Positions 24,277 through 35,262 of a DNA stretch of 64,000 nucleotides are shown piece by piece (positions within the stretch are counted from its first letter, which is position 1; each line of letters starts with the position of its first letter). A program made the position numbers and the translations under genes. Source of the stretch: Tenrec ecaudatus (lineage: Eukaryota; Chordata; Mammalia; Afrosoricida; Tenrecidae); NCBI RefSeq assembly GCF_050624435.1, contig NC_134535.1, positions 73,652,494 to 73,716,493 on the forward strand, given 5' to 3'. The notes beneath the pieces are model-generated. The model saw nothing but the letters and a program-made list of their open reading frames with translations. It searched no databases and was not told where the DNA came from.

Positions 24277-24377
24277 CCGTATAAGCTGACCCAAATATCA
24301 GCTGAGGCACCTAATTTTACAAAAAAAACTGCATTAAAATGTGCTGAAAAACTTGGCTTATACATGAGTATATACGG
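24277..24377. mobile_element. Mariner-type MITE, about 101 bp
   Basis: Ends are ccgtata (24277-24283) and tatacgg (24371-24377), exact inverses, flanked by TA on both sides (24275-24276, 24378-24379), the Tc1/mariner target. The interior 'aatatcagctgaggcaccta' is near-palindromic with the right half. No coding capacity. Confidence 0.75.
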
Positions 24378-24489
24378 TATCTAATTTCACCTTAAGGCAT
24401 TCTAGAAGAGCAAACTCAGGAAATACTTTTTTTATTTCAATAATTACTATTTATTTATCTTGTTTTCTTTTGTTTCTGTCTTGTCTTTT

Positions 24490-24930
24490 TAAAACAGTTT
24501 TATTAGGGGCTCATACAACTCTTATCATAATCCATACATATATCAATTGTGTAAAGCACATCTGTACATTCATTGCCCTCGTCATTTTCAAAGTATTTGT
24601 TCTCCACTTAAGCCCTTGGCATCAGATCCTCTTTTTTTCCCCCTCCCTCCCCGCTCCCTCTCCCTTATAAGCCCTTGATAATTTATAAATTATTAATTTG
24701 TCATCTCTTGTCCTGTCCGACATCTCCCTTCACCCCCTTTTCTGTTGTCGTCCCCCAGGGAGGAGGTCACATGTAGATCCTTGTAATTGGTTTCCCCTTT
24801 CCAACCCACTCTCCCTCTACATTCCCAGTATCGTCACTCACACCCCTGGTCCTGAAGGTATCATCCACCCTGGATTCCCTGTGCCTCCAGCTCCTATCTG
24901 CACCACTGTACCTCCTCTGGTCTAGCCAGA
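24490..24930 (-). mobile_element. L1 3' UTR, 5'-truncated
   Basis: Reversed terminus 'tttattaggggctcatacaa' after a T-rich run, then about 430 bp of the same 3' UTR as at 14637 and 31390, stopping at 'tctggtctagccagacacag'. Confidence 0.85.
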
Positions 24931-25106
24931 CACAGCAAATAATTTTTGTTGTTTTTCTGGAGCATATGTGACCCTTCCTTTGTCGTCTTGCTTTGCACTG
25001 TATTGTATTCATTCTATGGTGACCCTTCAGGTTCCTCTCTAAGTTCACTGCATGGTCTCCAACCACATCTGTGTTACAGATCTCATGTGTGCTTTTCTCT
25101 TCAAAG

Positions 25107-25292
25107 TAGGAGCCCAGGTGGCATAGCGGTTGCACATTGGGCTGCTTACCGCAAGGTCAGCAGTTCGAAATCACCAGTCACTCTGAAGGAAAGACAAGGC
25201 ATTCATTTCTATAAAGAATTACAGTCTAGGAAACTCACAGGGGCAATAGGGTTACCTAGCCTATAGAGCCACTGTGAGTCAGAATCAACTTG
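25107..25292 (+). mobile_element. AfroSINE, full length
   Basis: The best preserved head here: 'aggagcccaggtggcatagc', A-box-like 'gttgcacattgggctgctta', B-box-like 'gcagttcgaaatcaccagtc', body 'gaattacagtctaggaaact' and 3' core 'cactgtgagtcagaatcaac'. The head is tRNA-derived, with pol III promoter boxes. Confidence 0.88.
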
Positions 25293-25379
25293 TTCTGGAG
25301 CTTGTCTTTTCCATATTTCCATCTTGAAAAGTTATAAACATAGATTTCTGCTGCTTCATCCCATCCAGAATTCAAGGGA

Positions 25380-25548
25380 CAAGAAGCTAGCCACAAGGGC
25401 AGCGGTTCGAGCCTACCAGCCACTCCGAGAGACAGATGAGACTTTCTCCTCCCCTAAAGATGTTCAGCCACAGACACCCAGGGAGCACTTCTACTCTGCC
25501 CTATGGGTCGCTGTGACTTAGAAGGGACTCGGTGGCAGGGAGTTCGGA
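25380..25548 (+). mobile_element. AfroSINE
   Basis: 'ggcagcggttcgagcctacc', 'acagatgagactttctcctc' and 'gggtcgctgtgacttagaag'. Short head. Confidence 0.8.
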
Positions 25549-25599
25549 TCAGTTCTGTTACATTACAGCGAAAAGAAATCTCGGACTTCGGGAGCATAA

Positions 25600-25778
25600 A
25601 GCAGTGCATAAAGGTATTGGTGGAGGAAGTTGGGGAGAACGAAGAGCTAATAATGAGCTCAAAAATGAAGAAAATGTTCTACACTTGGTTGTGGTGGTGA
25701 TTGCACAGCTCCCTTGTCAACATATTTAAACCATTTAACTGTTAAATTTTTAATAAATAAATATTTGTAGAAATGAAT
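25600..25778 (+). mobile_element. Ancient L1M 3' end
   Basis: 'gagctaataatgagctcaaa', 'aatgaagaaaatgttctaca' and 'ggtggtgattgcacagctcc' match the reversed copy at 53876-54120; ends in 'taataaataaatatttg'. Confidence 0.7.
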
Positions 25779-26709
25779 GAGAGCCGTATGTATTAAAATG
25801 CTTCTAGCCATGTGTCATCAGTATATTAAAAACACCCGAACAGCTACAATTTTACATTGCAGGGCGGGCCAGCTGCTCTCAGGCAGTGCTCTGCTTTCCA
25901 AGGAACCGGTGGTGGGCAGCGTCCTTTCGAAGACAAACCTCACACTGCACATCACAATGGAAACGTTGATTTCCGTCCTGCTAGTTGTGGCTTGTAGCTA
26001 GCATTTCAGTCTGTGAGATAAATATCCCATGTAAACATGTGGAAGTACAAGCCATGTGTGAGAGGACGTTTAAACCGAGATCAAATTCAAGAAGGGAACC
26101 ATCAGAGATTATACGCTAGTTTCTGTTTCTTGAGTTTCAATATCACACTTAACATATGTGACTGTGCACTTACAATGTTTTCACTCACCTGCCCAATCTC
26201 TGCTCATGTGACACTCTTCAGAACTCAGTGTAGTTGAATCCTCTCCTCCAGGTTTCTGACTGCGAGGGTTCTCAACAGACAAGCATTGCTCACACTACTG
26301 TGAGAGAGGCCAAGCATAAAGCGGAAACAGCCAACTTTGACTGGCCCATGCATCGTCCCAAATCACAGCAGTCATTGCTTACCAGCCAAGTGTCGGAGAT
26401 GCTTACTGCACACATAGGCACCAGACACAAATGAAATGGCAATGGTCCCATGGGCTTGCTTATGCCGTAAATAGTATCAGTGAACTGAAATGAGTGGGGG
26501 AGAATTTTTTTTCTGATTTGGATTCCATTTCTGAAAACCATCTTTTTTCTATTCAAGTTTCAGTTTCACTCCCGTGAAAATGTTGGAGTTTTGTTTAGTT
26601 TTGCTGCGGTTGCATTCCAGCTTGAAGCCCGGATATAAAGAGAAGATAAAGGAGCAAGAGAGGTCACATGATTACGTCTTAAAGTTAGGAATCTGAAGAC
26701 CTTTAGAGA
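25779..26709. other. Intergenic, nothing recognised
   Basis: Unique-looking mixed sequence with only short open frames. Confidence 0.4.
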
Positions 26710-26835
26710 GGTGCATTCGTTCTCTCGACAAATACTTACTGAGCACCTTCTTTTTGCCAAACATTTCTGTAAGAGCCAGAGGTAGAGAGCCAATCAAAGG
26801 GACCCCCAGTGACAACTCTCATGGAGCTGACATTT
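26710..26835 (-). repeat. Ancient MIR/L2-like relic
   Basis: 'acaaatacttactgagcacc' and 'ctcatggagctgacatttca' are phrases of a deep mammalian interspersed repeat. Family assignment is uncertain. Confidence 0.45.
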
Positions 26836-26844
26836 CAGTTTGCT

Positions 26845-26932
26845 GTGGTGCAGAAAGAAAGGCCTGGCAATCATTGACTGGAGAAATCAGTCCATGAAAA
26901 CCCTATGAGTCAAAATAGTCTGATCCGTTAGA
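26845..26932 (+). mobile_element. AfroSINE variant, 3' fragment
   Basis: 'cagaaagaaaggcctggcaa' and 'ccctatgagtcaaaatagtc'; a variant body with 'ggcctggcaatc' as in the next copy. Confidence 0.6.
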
Positions 26933-26974
26933 CATGAGGTTGTCATCAGTGACCGGCAGACCTCAGTCTGCAGT

Positions 26975-27150
26975 CTCTGCATGCTGCCAACACTTAAGGC
27001 TCTCGGACGCTAACCAAGAAGCTGGAGGTTTAAGTTTACCCGGATGTGCGCTGGAAGAAAGACCTGGTGATTGCCTTCTGAAAAGTGATCATTGAAAGCC
27101 CTACAGAGCACCATTCTCCTCTGACTCACACGGGCTTGCAATGAGTCACT
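26975..27150 (+). mobile_element. AfroSINE variant
   Basis: Variant body 'ctggaagaaagacctggtga' and 'cttctgaaaagtgatcattg' distinguish it from the main subfamily; the head 'gctaaccaagaagctggagg' is present. Confidence 0.6.
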
Positions 27151-27194
27151 CACTTGAGGGAGACTGATTTAGACCTTGGCTTGCTAGCTAGTAT

Positions 27195-27600
27195 TGTGGA
27201 ATGGATTATGAAACCCAAAAATGTATGTTGTAAATCCTTAACCTCTATGCCTGTAGTTAAGTCCCTTTTGCGAATGAGTTATCTGTGTTAGGTTGATGAG
27301 GCAGGATTCGTGTCTGATCCAGCTTAAATCCAGTTCTTTTAAGATATAAGAGAGATTACACAAGTAACTGAGGGAAGTGGCTGTGGGGTAAGATAGATGC
27401 CCAGCCACACGCAGGTCGGTCTCCAAAGAAGCAGCAGGCAGAAGCCGAACGACCAAGGACCTTCCTCCAAAGCTGACAGAAAGCCTACAGAGAAAGCGAC
27501 CCTGAATTTATACTCCTGGCCTCCTAAATTATGAGAGAAGAAATCACTGTGAAAGCCATTTGCTTATGGTTTTTCTGTTATAGCAGCACTAGATATCTAA
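27195..27600 (+). mobile_element. MaLR-type LTR
   Basis: 'gtggaatggattatgaaacc', 'cctctatgcctgtagttaag' and 'tactcctggcctcctaaatt' follow the MLT1/MST LTR layout, ending 'tagcagcactagatatctaa'. A sister copy lies at 36075. Confidence 0.65.
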
Positions 27601-28262
27601 GACGAAAGAAACAATGTTTCACAACTGGATGAATAGGTAACATCATGATGATTGATGTGGCTAAGGATTTCATCTTGCTTGGATCCTCACTCAATGTTCA
27701 TGGAAGCAGCAGGCAAGAGATCAAAAAATGTGTTGCATTGATTGGGTAAATGGAGTACTCAAGACTTCTTTAGAGTATTGAAAAGTATGGATGTTACTTT
27801 GAGGACTAACGTGTGCCTGACTCAAGTCATGACGTTTTCAATTGTCTCATATGCATGTGAAATTTGGACACTGAATAAGGAAGAACAAAGAAGAACCTAT
27901 GCATTTGAATTACGGTGCTGGTGAAGAAAATTGAAAGGACCATGGACTGCCAAAGAACAAAGAGAGCTGTCTTGGAAGAAGGGCAGCCAGGATGCTCTTT
28001 TGTAGCAAGGATGGTGAGACATTGTCTCGTGTACTTTGGAAATGTTACCAGGAGAGACCAGTCCCTGGAGAAGGACATCATGCTCGGTAGAGTGGAGGGA
28101 CGTTGAATAAGAGGAAGGCCCTTGACAAGATGGACTGACGCAGAGACTGCAACCACACACTCGGGTATAAGAGCCATTGTGAGGCTGGCGCCGGGCAGCC
28201 AGTGTTCCCTCCTGGTGTGGACCGAGTCACTATTAGTCAGTGCCTCACAACAACAGCAAGCA
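27601..28262 (+). mobile_element. RTE LINE, C-terminal coding and 3' UTR
   Basis: About 660 bp. Coding relics include 'SYACEIWTLNKEEQRR' and 'AFELRC', with the RTE/BovB C-terminal layout (SYxCExW, then AFELxCWRR). The DNA carries 'agtccctggagaaggacatc' and ends in a CAA-rich tail (cctcacaacaacagcaagca). Frames are interrupted. Confidence 0.82.
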
Positions 28263-28943
28263 TCTAAGACCAAATTCGGTACCAAAAAGTCGGGTTGGTC
28301 CTCTGGCAAATACGTACAATACGGAAATAGTTTTAAGTTGGGTAGGAAGTGGAGGCTAGCAGAGTTTCCAAATGCTAGGGTGGACAATAGGTGTCAAAGA
28401 CAAGTTTGATAAGGACTTGGAAGGAAGTGAGAAAGCTAGAGTTAGGCTTTATTGTCTTAGAGGGTACACTTGGCACCAGCCACAGAAAGTTGCTAGAAAT
28501 GTAGACATTAAATGTGCTTCTGGTGAGGATTAAAAAAAAAAAAAAGATGAACATGTGATTGGATAAAAGGAAAAGGGTGATTTTTTTTTTTAATGTAGTG
28601 GCAAAGAACTTGTCTGGATACGTTCAAATGTTTGCAAATGCTTGGTGGAATGCAGAACTTTTAAGTGAAGAACTTGGATGTATAGCTGAAAATGTCTAAG
28701 CCATACCTTAAAGAGGTTGCATGGTTTCTCCTTGCTTCTCATAGTAAAATGTGAGAAGGAGCAGAGATGAACCTAGTGAAGCAGGCTAAATAAAAGCAAA
28801 GCTTAAATATTTGGAAAAGTAGTTACTAGCTAAGGATCTGTGTCCTAGAATGTTCACCGAGGACATGGCTATATAATCTTTTGCTAAAGAGCTTAAGCCT
28901 GTGACTGAGGTCTAACCAACTATCGCGGCAGAAAACTCATCAG
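28263..28943. other. Possible MaLR internal remnant
   Basis: No gene. Phrases such as 'tgaagaacttggatgtatag' and 'aggttgcatggtttctcctt' recall MaLR internal sequence, which would fit the LTR at 27195 being split from its interior by the RTE. Weak evidence. Homopolymer runs occur at 28532-28545 and 28581-28592. Confidence 0.3.
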
Positions 28944-31127
28944 CCGAAAATAAGGAAGAAAAGGGGAGCAGTGGCAAGGGGCACTAACACACCCAAGGGA
29001 AGGGTATTGTTTATATCTCCACAGGGAAAGAAGGACCAGACTTCAACCCAGTGCCCCAAGGTGTGAATGCAACATTCCAGCGTGGAGTAGGGAACCAATT
29101 GAGAGGTCTAGGGCACTGGCCCCAGTACCAAATACTAAGTGGACACCTGCCCCTCCCCCCAGAAGAATTTGTTTCAAAGGATGACATTGAATCTGCAGCT
29201 CCAGGAGAGGGATATATCTGATCAGAGCACACGGGAGCAGATGAAGGGGCTAGGAGGAGAGAGTGGAGCACATCCTGGCCCACCAGACCTTGAGGACAAT
29301 GACCTCAATTAGAGAAGCTAGTCCACAGAGAGGACCACATGGCCAGCCCCACTATGAGACATGACGTCCCTCACTGACCCATGGCCCTGCGGGGCACAGC
29401 ACCAGAGACACAGTGTGGGAATTGCGCCGGACCTGATCCCACCACACAGAGGCAAAGCACTGGGGTCTTCCAGAAGAACAGCAAGGGAATGGAGCGGCAA
29501 GGTCCCCAGGGAATGCTGAAGGTGGACTTTGGGGTCAGGGCGTGGTGCCCTAACAGGCTGGACTGGAAAGCATTCATAAAGGCCAACAAACGATCCTTGA
29601 ACTAACTATAAGCTTTTCTTTCTTGTTGTGTTTTGTTCTTTGTCAGTGGTTTGTTGTTGTTGTTTTGTTGTATATTGTTGCTTGGTTTTGCTCTGTCTTG
29701 TTTTTGTGCATGTTATTATCTCCGCAGGTCTGTCTAAATAAGATCTGTTGAATGAAAACTCTGGAGGAAAAACAACGGGACCGAGAGTTCCGGGGGGAAA
29801 TGGGATAGGGGGAGGTGAGAGGTAAGGAAACGGTGTTAGTAAACCCAGGGACAAGGGAACAACAAATGATCCAAATTGGTGGTGAGGTGGTGTGGGACCT
29901 CTGGTAGGGCATGATCAAGGGTAATGTAATGAAGAGGTATTGCTGAAACCCAGGTGGGGACGGAGCATGATAGTGCGACAGGAGGAAAGTCAAGGGAAAT
30001 AGAGGAAAGATCTGGGAGGCAAAGGGCATTTATAGAGGTCTAGACAAAGACATGTACATATACATATACATGCAAATATATAAATGAAGATGGGAAACTA
30101 GATCTATGTACCTATATTTATAGGTTTAGTATTAAGGTGGCGGAAGGACATTGGGCCTCCACTCAAGTACTCCGTCAATGCAAGAATATTTTCTTCTATT
30201 AAATTGGCATTCTATGATGTTCACCCTTCCAACACAATCACTGAAGACAAAGCGGGTGAATAAGCAAATGTGGTGAAGAAATCTGATGGTGCCCAGCTAT
30301 CAAAAGATATAGCATCTGGGGTCTTAAAGGCTTGAAGATAAACAAGCAGCCATCTAGCTCAGAAGCAACAAAGCCCACATGGAAGAAGCACACCAGCCTG
30401 CGCGATCACAAGGTGTCGAAGGGATCAGGTATAAGGCATTATCAGAACCAAAAAAAATCTTACCATAGTGAATGAAGGAGGAAGTGCAGAGTGGAGACCC
30501 AAAGCTCATTTGTTGGCCACTGGAGATCCCCTTGCAGAGGGGTCTAGGGGAGGAGATGAGTCAGTCAGGGTGCAATGTAGCACCAATGAAGAATACAGCT
30601 TTCCTCTAGTTCCTAAATGCTTCCTCCCCACTCCCCCAACCCCACTATCATCATCCGAATTCTACTTTGCAAGTCTGGATAGAGCAGAGGATGTACACTG
30701 GTGCAGATAGGAGCTGGAGGCACAGGGAATCCAGGGTGGATAATCCCTTCAGGACCAGGAGTGTGAGTGGCGATACTGAGAGGGTAGAGGGAAAGTGGGT
30801 TGGAAAGAGGGAACCGATTACAAGGATCTACATGTGACCACCTCCCTGGGGGACGGACAACAGAAAAGGGGGTGAAGGGAGACATCGGACAGGGCAAGAG
30901 ATGACAAAATAATAATTTATAAATTATCAAAGGCTCATAAGGGAGGGAGTGTGGGGAGGGAGGGAGAAAAAAGAGGATCTGATGCCAAGGGCTTAAGTGG
31001 AGAGCAAATGCTTTGAAAATGATGAGGGCAATGAATGTATAGATGTGCTTTACACGATTGATGTATGCACGGATTGTGATGAGTTGTATGAGCCCCTAAT
31101 AAAACGTTTTTGTTTTTTTTTAAATGC
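28944..31127 (+). mobile_element. L1, 5'-truncated within its 3' UTR
   Basis: 2184 bp bounded by an 11 bp target duplication, aaactcatcag (28933-28943 and 31128-31138). It corresponds in reverse to 8638-10660. It contains 'gacctctctattgg'-type text at its start, 'ggggtcttaaaggcttgaag', and the terminus 'gagcccctaataaaacg' with AATAAA before a mixed tail. It carries no ORF2 sequence, showing how far the 3' UTR extends. Confidence 0.88.
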
Positions 31128-31138
31128 AAACTCATCAG

Positions 31139-31367
31139 TCTAGACCAAATGAGACAGAGAAAAGAAAAAAGCAGGGAACGCTGTCATCCCTTGGAATCCA
31201 ACAGGCAGGAAAAAGGACAAAGGAGTGACACCTACTATCCGTCAAGAAATGGAAAGACCATCCACCCGAAGGGCAGCTGAAAGGTCAGCAGACTTCTGGG
31301 AGGAGCACAGGAAGCAGGGCCTGCCTTCTGGCTTTCAAAGGGCGGGGTCACTGTCTCCTGAATCTCA
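31139..31367. other. Spacer between convergent L1 copies
   Basis: About 230 bp of purine-rich unique DNA lying between the two L1 3' ends. Confidence 0.5.
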
Positions 31368-31376
31368 AAGGGTGGG

Positions 31377-33013
31377 TGTTTTTTTTTTAATCATTTTATT
31401 GGGGGCTCAAACAATTATTATCACAATCCATACATACATCCATTGTGTCAAAAACATATGTACATTTGTTGCCAACATCATTCTCAAAACATTTGCCTTT
31501 ACTTGAGCCCTTAATATCTGCTGCTCATTTTCCCCCTCCCTCACCCTCTCCCCCACCTCGTGAACCCTTCATCATTCATATATTATTATTTTTTGTCATA
31601 TATTACACTGTCTGACGTCTCCCCCTGCCCTCTTCTCTGCTGTCCCTCCCCCAGGGATGAGGCTATGTGTAGATGCCTGTAATCAATTCCCCCTTTCTAC
31701 CCCACATTCTTGCCACCCTCCAGGCACTGCCACTCTCATCACTGGTTCTGGAGGAGTCATCTGTCCTGGATTCCCTGTGTTTCCAGTTGCTATCTGTACC
31801 AATGTACATCCTCTGGGCTAGCCAGATTTGCAAGGTAGTATTGGGACCATGATAGTGGGGGGGGGGGGAGTATTTAAGAACTAGAGGAAAGTTACATGTT
31901 TCATCGTTGCTACCCTGCACCCTGCCTGGTTCATCTCCTCCCCACAGCCCCTCGGCAAGGGGTGTCCGGTTGACTACCTTTGGGCTTTGAGTCTTCACTC
32001 TGCACTCACTTACCTTTTCAATGATATGATTTTATGTTCTTGATGCTTAATACCTGATCTCTTCGGCAGCTCGTGGTCACACAGGTTGGTGTGTTTCTTC
32101 CATGTGGGCTTTGTTGCTTCTGAACTATCTGGCCACTTGTTTATCTTTGAGCCTTTAAGACCCCAGACGCTATATCTTTTGATAGCTGGGCACCATCTGC
32201 TTTCTTCACCACATTTGCTTATGCACACGTTTGGCTTCATTGATCATGTCAGGGAGGTGGGCACCCACTGATATGATTTTTAGCGCTTTGCTGTCTGATA
32301 ACTGGTCCCTTCTGCACCTTGTGGTCAGACAAGCTCATTTGCTTGTTCCATGTGGGCTTTGATGCTTCTCAGCTAGATGGCCACTTGTTTATCTTCAAGC
32401 TTTTAAGACCCTAGACGCTATGTCTTTTAATAGACGGGCACCATTAGCTTTCTCCACCACATTTGCTTATGCACACGTTTGTCTTCAGTGGTTGTGTCAG
32501 GAAGGTGAGCACCCACTGATATGGTTTTTAGCTCTTTGATGTCTGACAACTGGTCTCTTCTACACCTTGTGGTCAGCCAAGCTGATGTGCTTCTTCCATG
32601 TGGGCTTTGATGTTTCTCAGCTAGATGGCCGCTTGTTTATCTTCAAGCCTTTAAGACCCCAGACGCTATATCTTTTGGTAGCCAGGCACTGTCATCTTTC
32701 TTCACCACATTTGCTTATGCACACATTTTTCTTCAGCAATCGTGTCGGGAAGGTGTGCATCCTGGAATGCCAATTTAATAGAACAACGTGTTCTTGCATT
32801 GAGTAAGTGCTTGAGTGGAGGCCCAATGTCCATCTGCTGCCTTAGTACTAAACCTCTAAATATATGCGCGTAGATCTGTTTCCCCATACTCATATAAATA
32901 TATTTACATATGTACATTCCAGTCTTTGGACCTCTATAAATACCCTTGGTCACCTAGTTCTTTCCTCTATTTCCTTTTACTTTCCTCTTGTCCCACTCTC
33001 ATGCTCAATCTTC
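31377..33013 (-). mobile_element. L1, 5'-truncated, with triplicated 3' UTR unit
   Basis: Reversed L1 3' UTR starting with a T run and 'tcattttattgggggctcaa'. Target duplication aagggtggg (31368-31376 and 33014-33022). It differs from all other copies here by holding three tandem copies of a 247 bp unit. A G run at 31857-31868 interrupts it. Confidence 0.85.
32020..32762 (-). repeat. Three tandem ~247 bp units within an L1 3' UTR
   Basis: Units start at about 32020, 32267 and 32515, each opening with an 'actgatatgatttt'-like phrase. Each contains 'ttccatgtgggctttg', 'gatggccacttgtttatctt', 'tttaagaccccagacgctat' and 'ccacatttgcttatgcacac'. The L1 copies at 9270-9520, 15290-15530 and 30210-30460 have one unit each. 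Confidence 0.85.
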
Positions 33014-33022
33014 AAGGGTGGG

Positions 33023-33580
33023 GTTTTTAAGGGCCCGGTTCTTCACCAACCCAGCTCTGGAGTGTGGGACTCTCACTAAAATATGCCTAGGTGAGAGGAC
33101 CACCATGAAAACCTGAGCAGCTAGGGCTGCCATGTCCAAAGAACAGAACATTTGGCTTTTCTAGGGCTGAGGAGGTGGGGGTGCCATGCAGACAGGCTGG
33201 AAGAATGGAGCCAATAAGGCAGAGTTTCCCATTGAACCTGGAAGGTGAAGCTGGAGCCCAGGGCCAGGGGAAGTCAGACAACAGAGGAGTCTGAGAGCCC
33301 AGGAAGATTTCCGAACCTTGAGAGCTAATTAGATTACTCTGCTGGTGTTTGTTTGCTTGTTTTTACTTACTTGATGCCCATTATCCCTTCTTCCCCTCCA
33401 ATTCTTCCATTCATAATGGAAATGTCTAGCTTATGTCTTGTTCCACCATTGTATTTCATAAACAGAGAACAGTCCAGATTTCATAGATTTGTAGATGAAG
33501 AGAAATATGTCCAAAGCCTTACTCATATTTGACTAAGATGATTCAAAAGATAAGATTTTAGCTTGAAGGTTATTTATGAC
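33023..33580. other. Intergenic, nothing recognised
   Basis: Unique-looking sequence with no recognisable gene. Confidence 0.4.
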
Positions 33581-33581
33581 T

Positions 33582-33722
33582 TTGGGGATGCTGCGATGGG
33601 GTAAAGAACATGCATTTTAGGAAGCCAAGGGGTCGAAACTAACAGAGAAGTGGTCAGTCACAGCCTTTGGAAACACACAGGGGTGGTCCTCCTCTATCCT
33701 ATAGGGTCACTATGGGTGGGAA
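33582..33722 (+). mobile_element. AfroSINE, diverged
   Basis: 'gaagccaaggggtcgaaact' and 'cctatagggtcactatgggt' mark the B-box region and 3' core. Confidence 0.65.
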
Positions 33723-34268
33723 TCTGCAATGTGCAAAAGACATGTGGCATTACGTAACTCTGCTGCACCAGCCCTCCTCAGAGCACTGAAGAGCGTAGAT
33801 GTTACTTTGAGGACTAAGGTACACCTGACCCAAGTCACGGTATTCTCCGTTGCATCATATACATGTGAAAGTTGGGCACTGAACGAGGAAAACCCTAGAA
33901 GTAGATGCATTTGAATGGTGGCGCTGGAGAATATTGAAAGGACCATGGACTGCTAAAAGGACACACCGGTCTCTCTTGGAAGAAGTAAGACCAGAGTGCT
34001 CCTTCAAGGCAAGAATGGCAAGACGTCCTCTTATATACTTTAGAGACATTGTCAGGAGAGACCAGTCCCTGGAGAAGGACATCGTGCTTGGCAAGCTGGA
34101 AGGGGAATGACAAAGAGGACGGCCCTCGATGAGATGGATTGACGCAGTGGCTGCGTCAGGGGACTCAGGCATAGGAACAATGGTGAGGAAGGCCAGGACC
34201 GTGCAGCTTTTCCTTCTGTTGTGCAGAGGGTCGCTCAGGGTCGGAGCAGGCTTGGTGACATTGAGTTA
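33723..34268 (+). mobile_element. RTE LINE 3' fragment
   Basis: Coding relics 'VTLRTKVHLTQVTVFSVASY' and 'TCESWALNEENP' correspond to the RTE C-terminal region, followed by 'agtccctggagaaggacatc' and a short tail 'gtgacattgagttat'. It faces the next RTE copy tail to tail. Confidence 0.82.
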
Positions 34269-34271
34269 TAA

Positions 34272-35262
34272 AGGATAAGATGCTATGAGTTGAATTTGTT
34301 GTCATTAGGTGACATGGAGTCAGTTCTAACCCATAGCGACCCTCTGCACAAAAGAACAAAAATGCTGCCCAATCCTCTGCCATCCTCACACTGATTGTTA
34401 CTTTGAGTCCTTTGCTTCAGCCATTGTGTCAGTCCATCTTGTAGAGGACTTTCCACTTTTTCTCTGACCCTCCTCTTTACCAAGCCTGTGTCCTTTTCCA
34501 GGGACCAGTCTTTCAGTTATAACATATCCAAAGTACGCGAGACAAAGGCTCACTCACCATCCTTACTTCCAGGGAAGATCGGGCTGTACTTCTTCCGAGC
34601 TTGGTTGGTTCTTTTGGCAGTCCATGGTACTTCCAACATTCTTTGCCAATGCCATCATTCAAATGCACTGTTCTTCAGTCTTCCTGATTCAATGTCCACA
34701 TTTCACATGCATACAAGGCCATTGAAAATAGCATGACTTGGGCCAGGCTCACCTTAGTCCTCAAAATGACATCTGTACTCTTCAAATGTGTCATTTGACT
34801 TCTTGACTGCTGTTTCAACGAGCACTGATTGTGGATCCAAGCAAGATGAATTCTTTGACAGCTTCAACCTTTTCTCCATTGACCATGATGTTACCTCCTG
34901 GTCCAGCTGTGAGAACTTTGATTTTCTTTACATTGAGTGATAATCCAGATTGAAGGCTGCACTCCTTGGTCCTCATCAGCAAGTGCTTCAAGCCCTTCTC
35001 ACTTTCAGTAGGCAGTGTTATCTGCACATCAGAGGTTCTTAATAAGCCTTCTTCCAATCCTGATGTCACATTCTGCTTCATATAGTACAGCTTCTCAGAT
35101 GAATTGCTCAGAATACAGATTGAATAAGTATGGTGAGGGGACACAAGCCTGATGCACCTCTTCCCTGATTTTAATATTCCATTGTTCTGTTTGAATAACT
35201 GCGTTTTGGTCCATGTAGAGGTTCCATATTTTGGGTTTGTTTGTTTTTCCTCTTGGTATTCT
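34272..35262 (-). mobile_element. RTE LINE, reverse transcriptase C-terminal half and 3' end
   Basis: About 990 bp. The minus-strand frame 34815-35144 shows the RTE palm/thumb text 'SEKGLKHLLMRTKECSLQSG', 'LSLNVKKIKVL' and 'VNGEKVEAVKEFILLGSTIS', the layout of RTE/BovB ORFs. Upstream of it the ADDT catalytic core has decayed (SDVQITLPTESEKG). Frameshifts are present, so it is inactive. Confidence 0.82.

Noticed and set aside
32020..32762. Regularly spaced repeats as a CRISPR-like array
   Set aside because: Units are about 247 bp, contiguous without unique spacers, and are plainly L1 3' UTR sequence in a mammalian genome.
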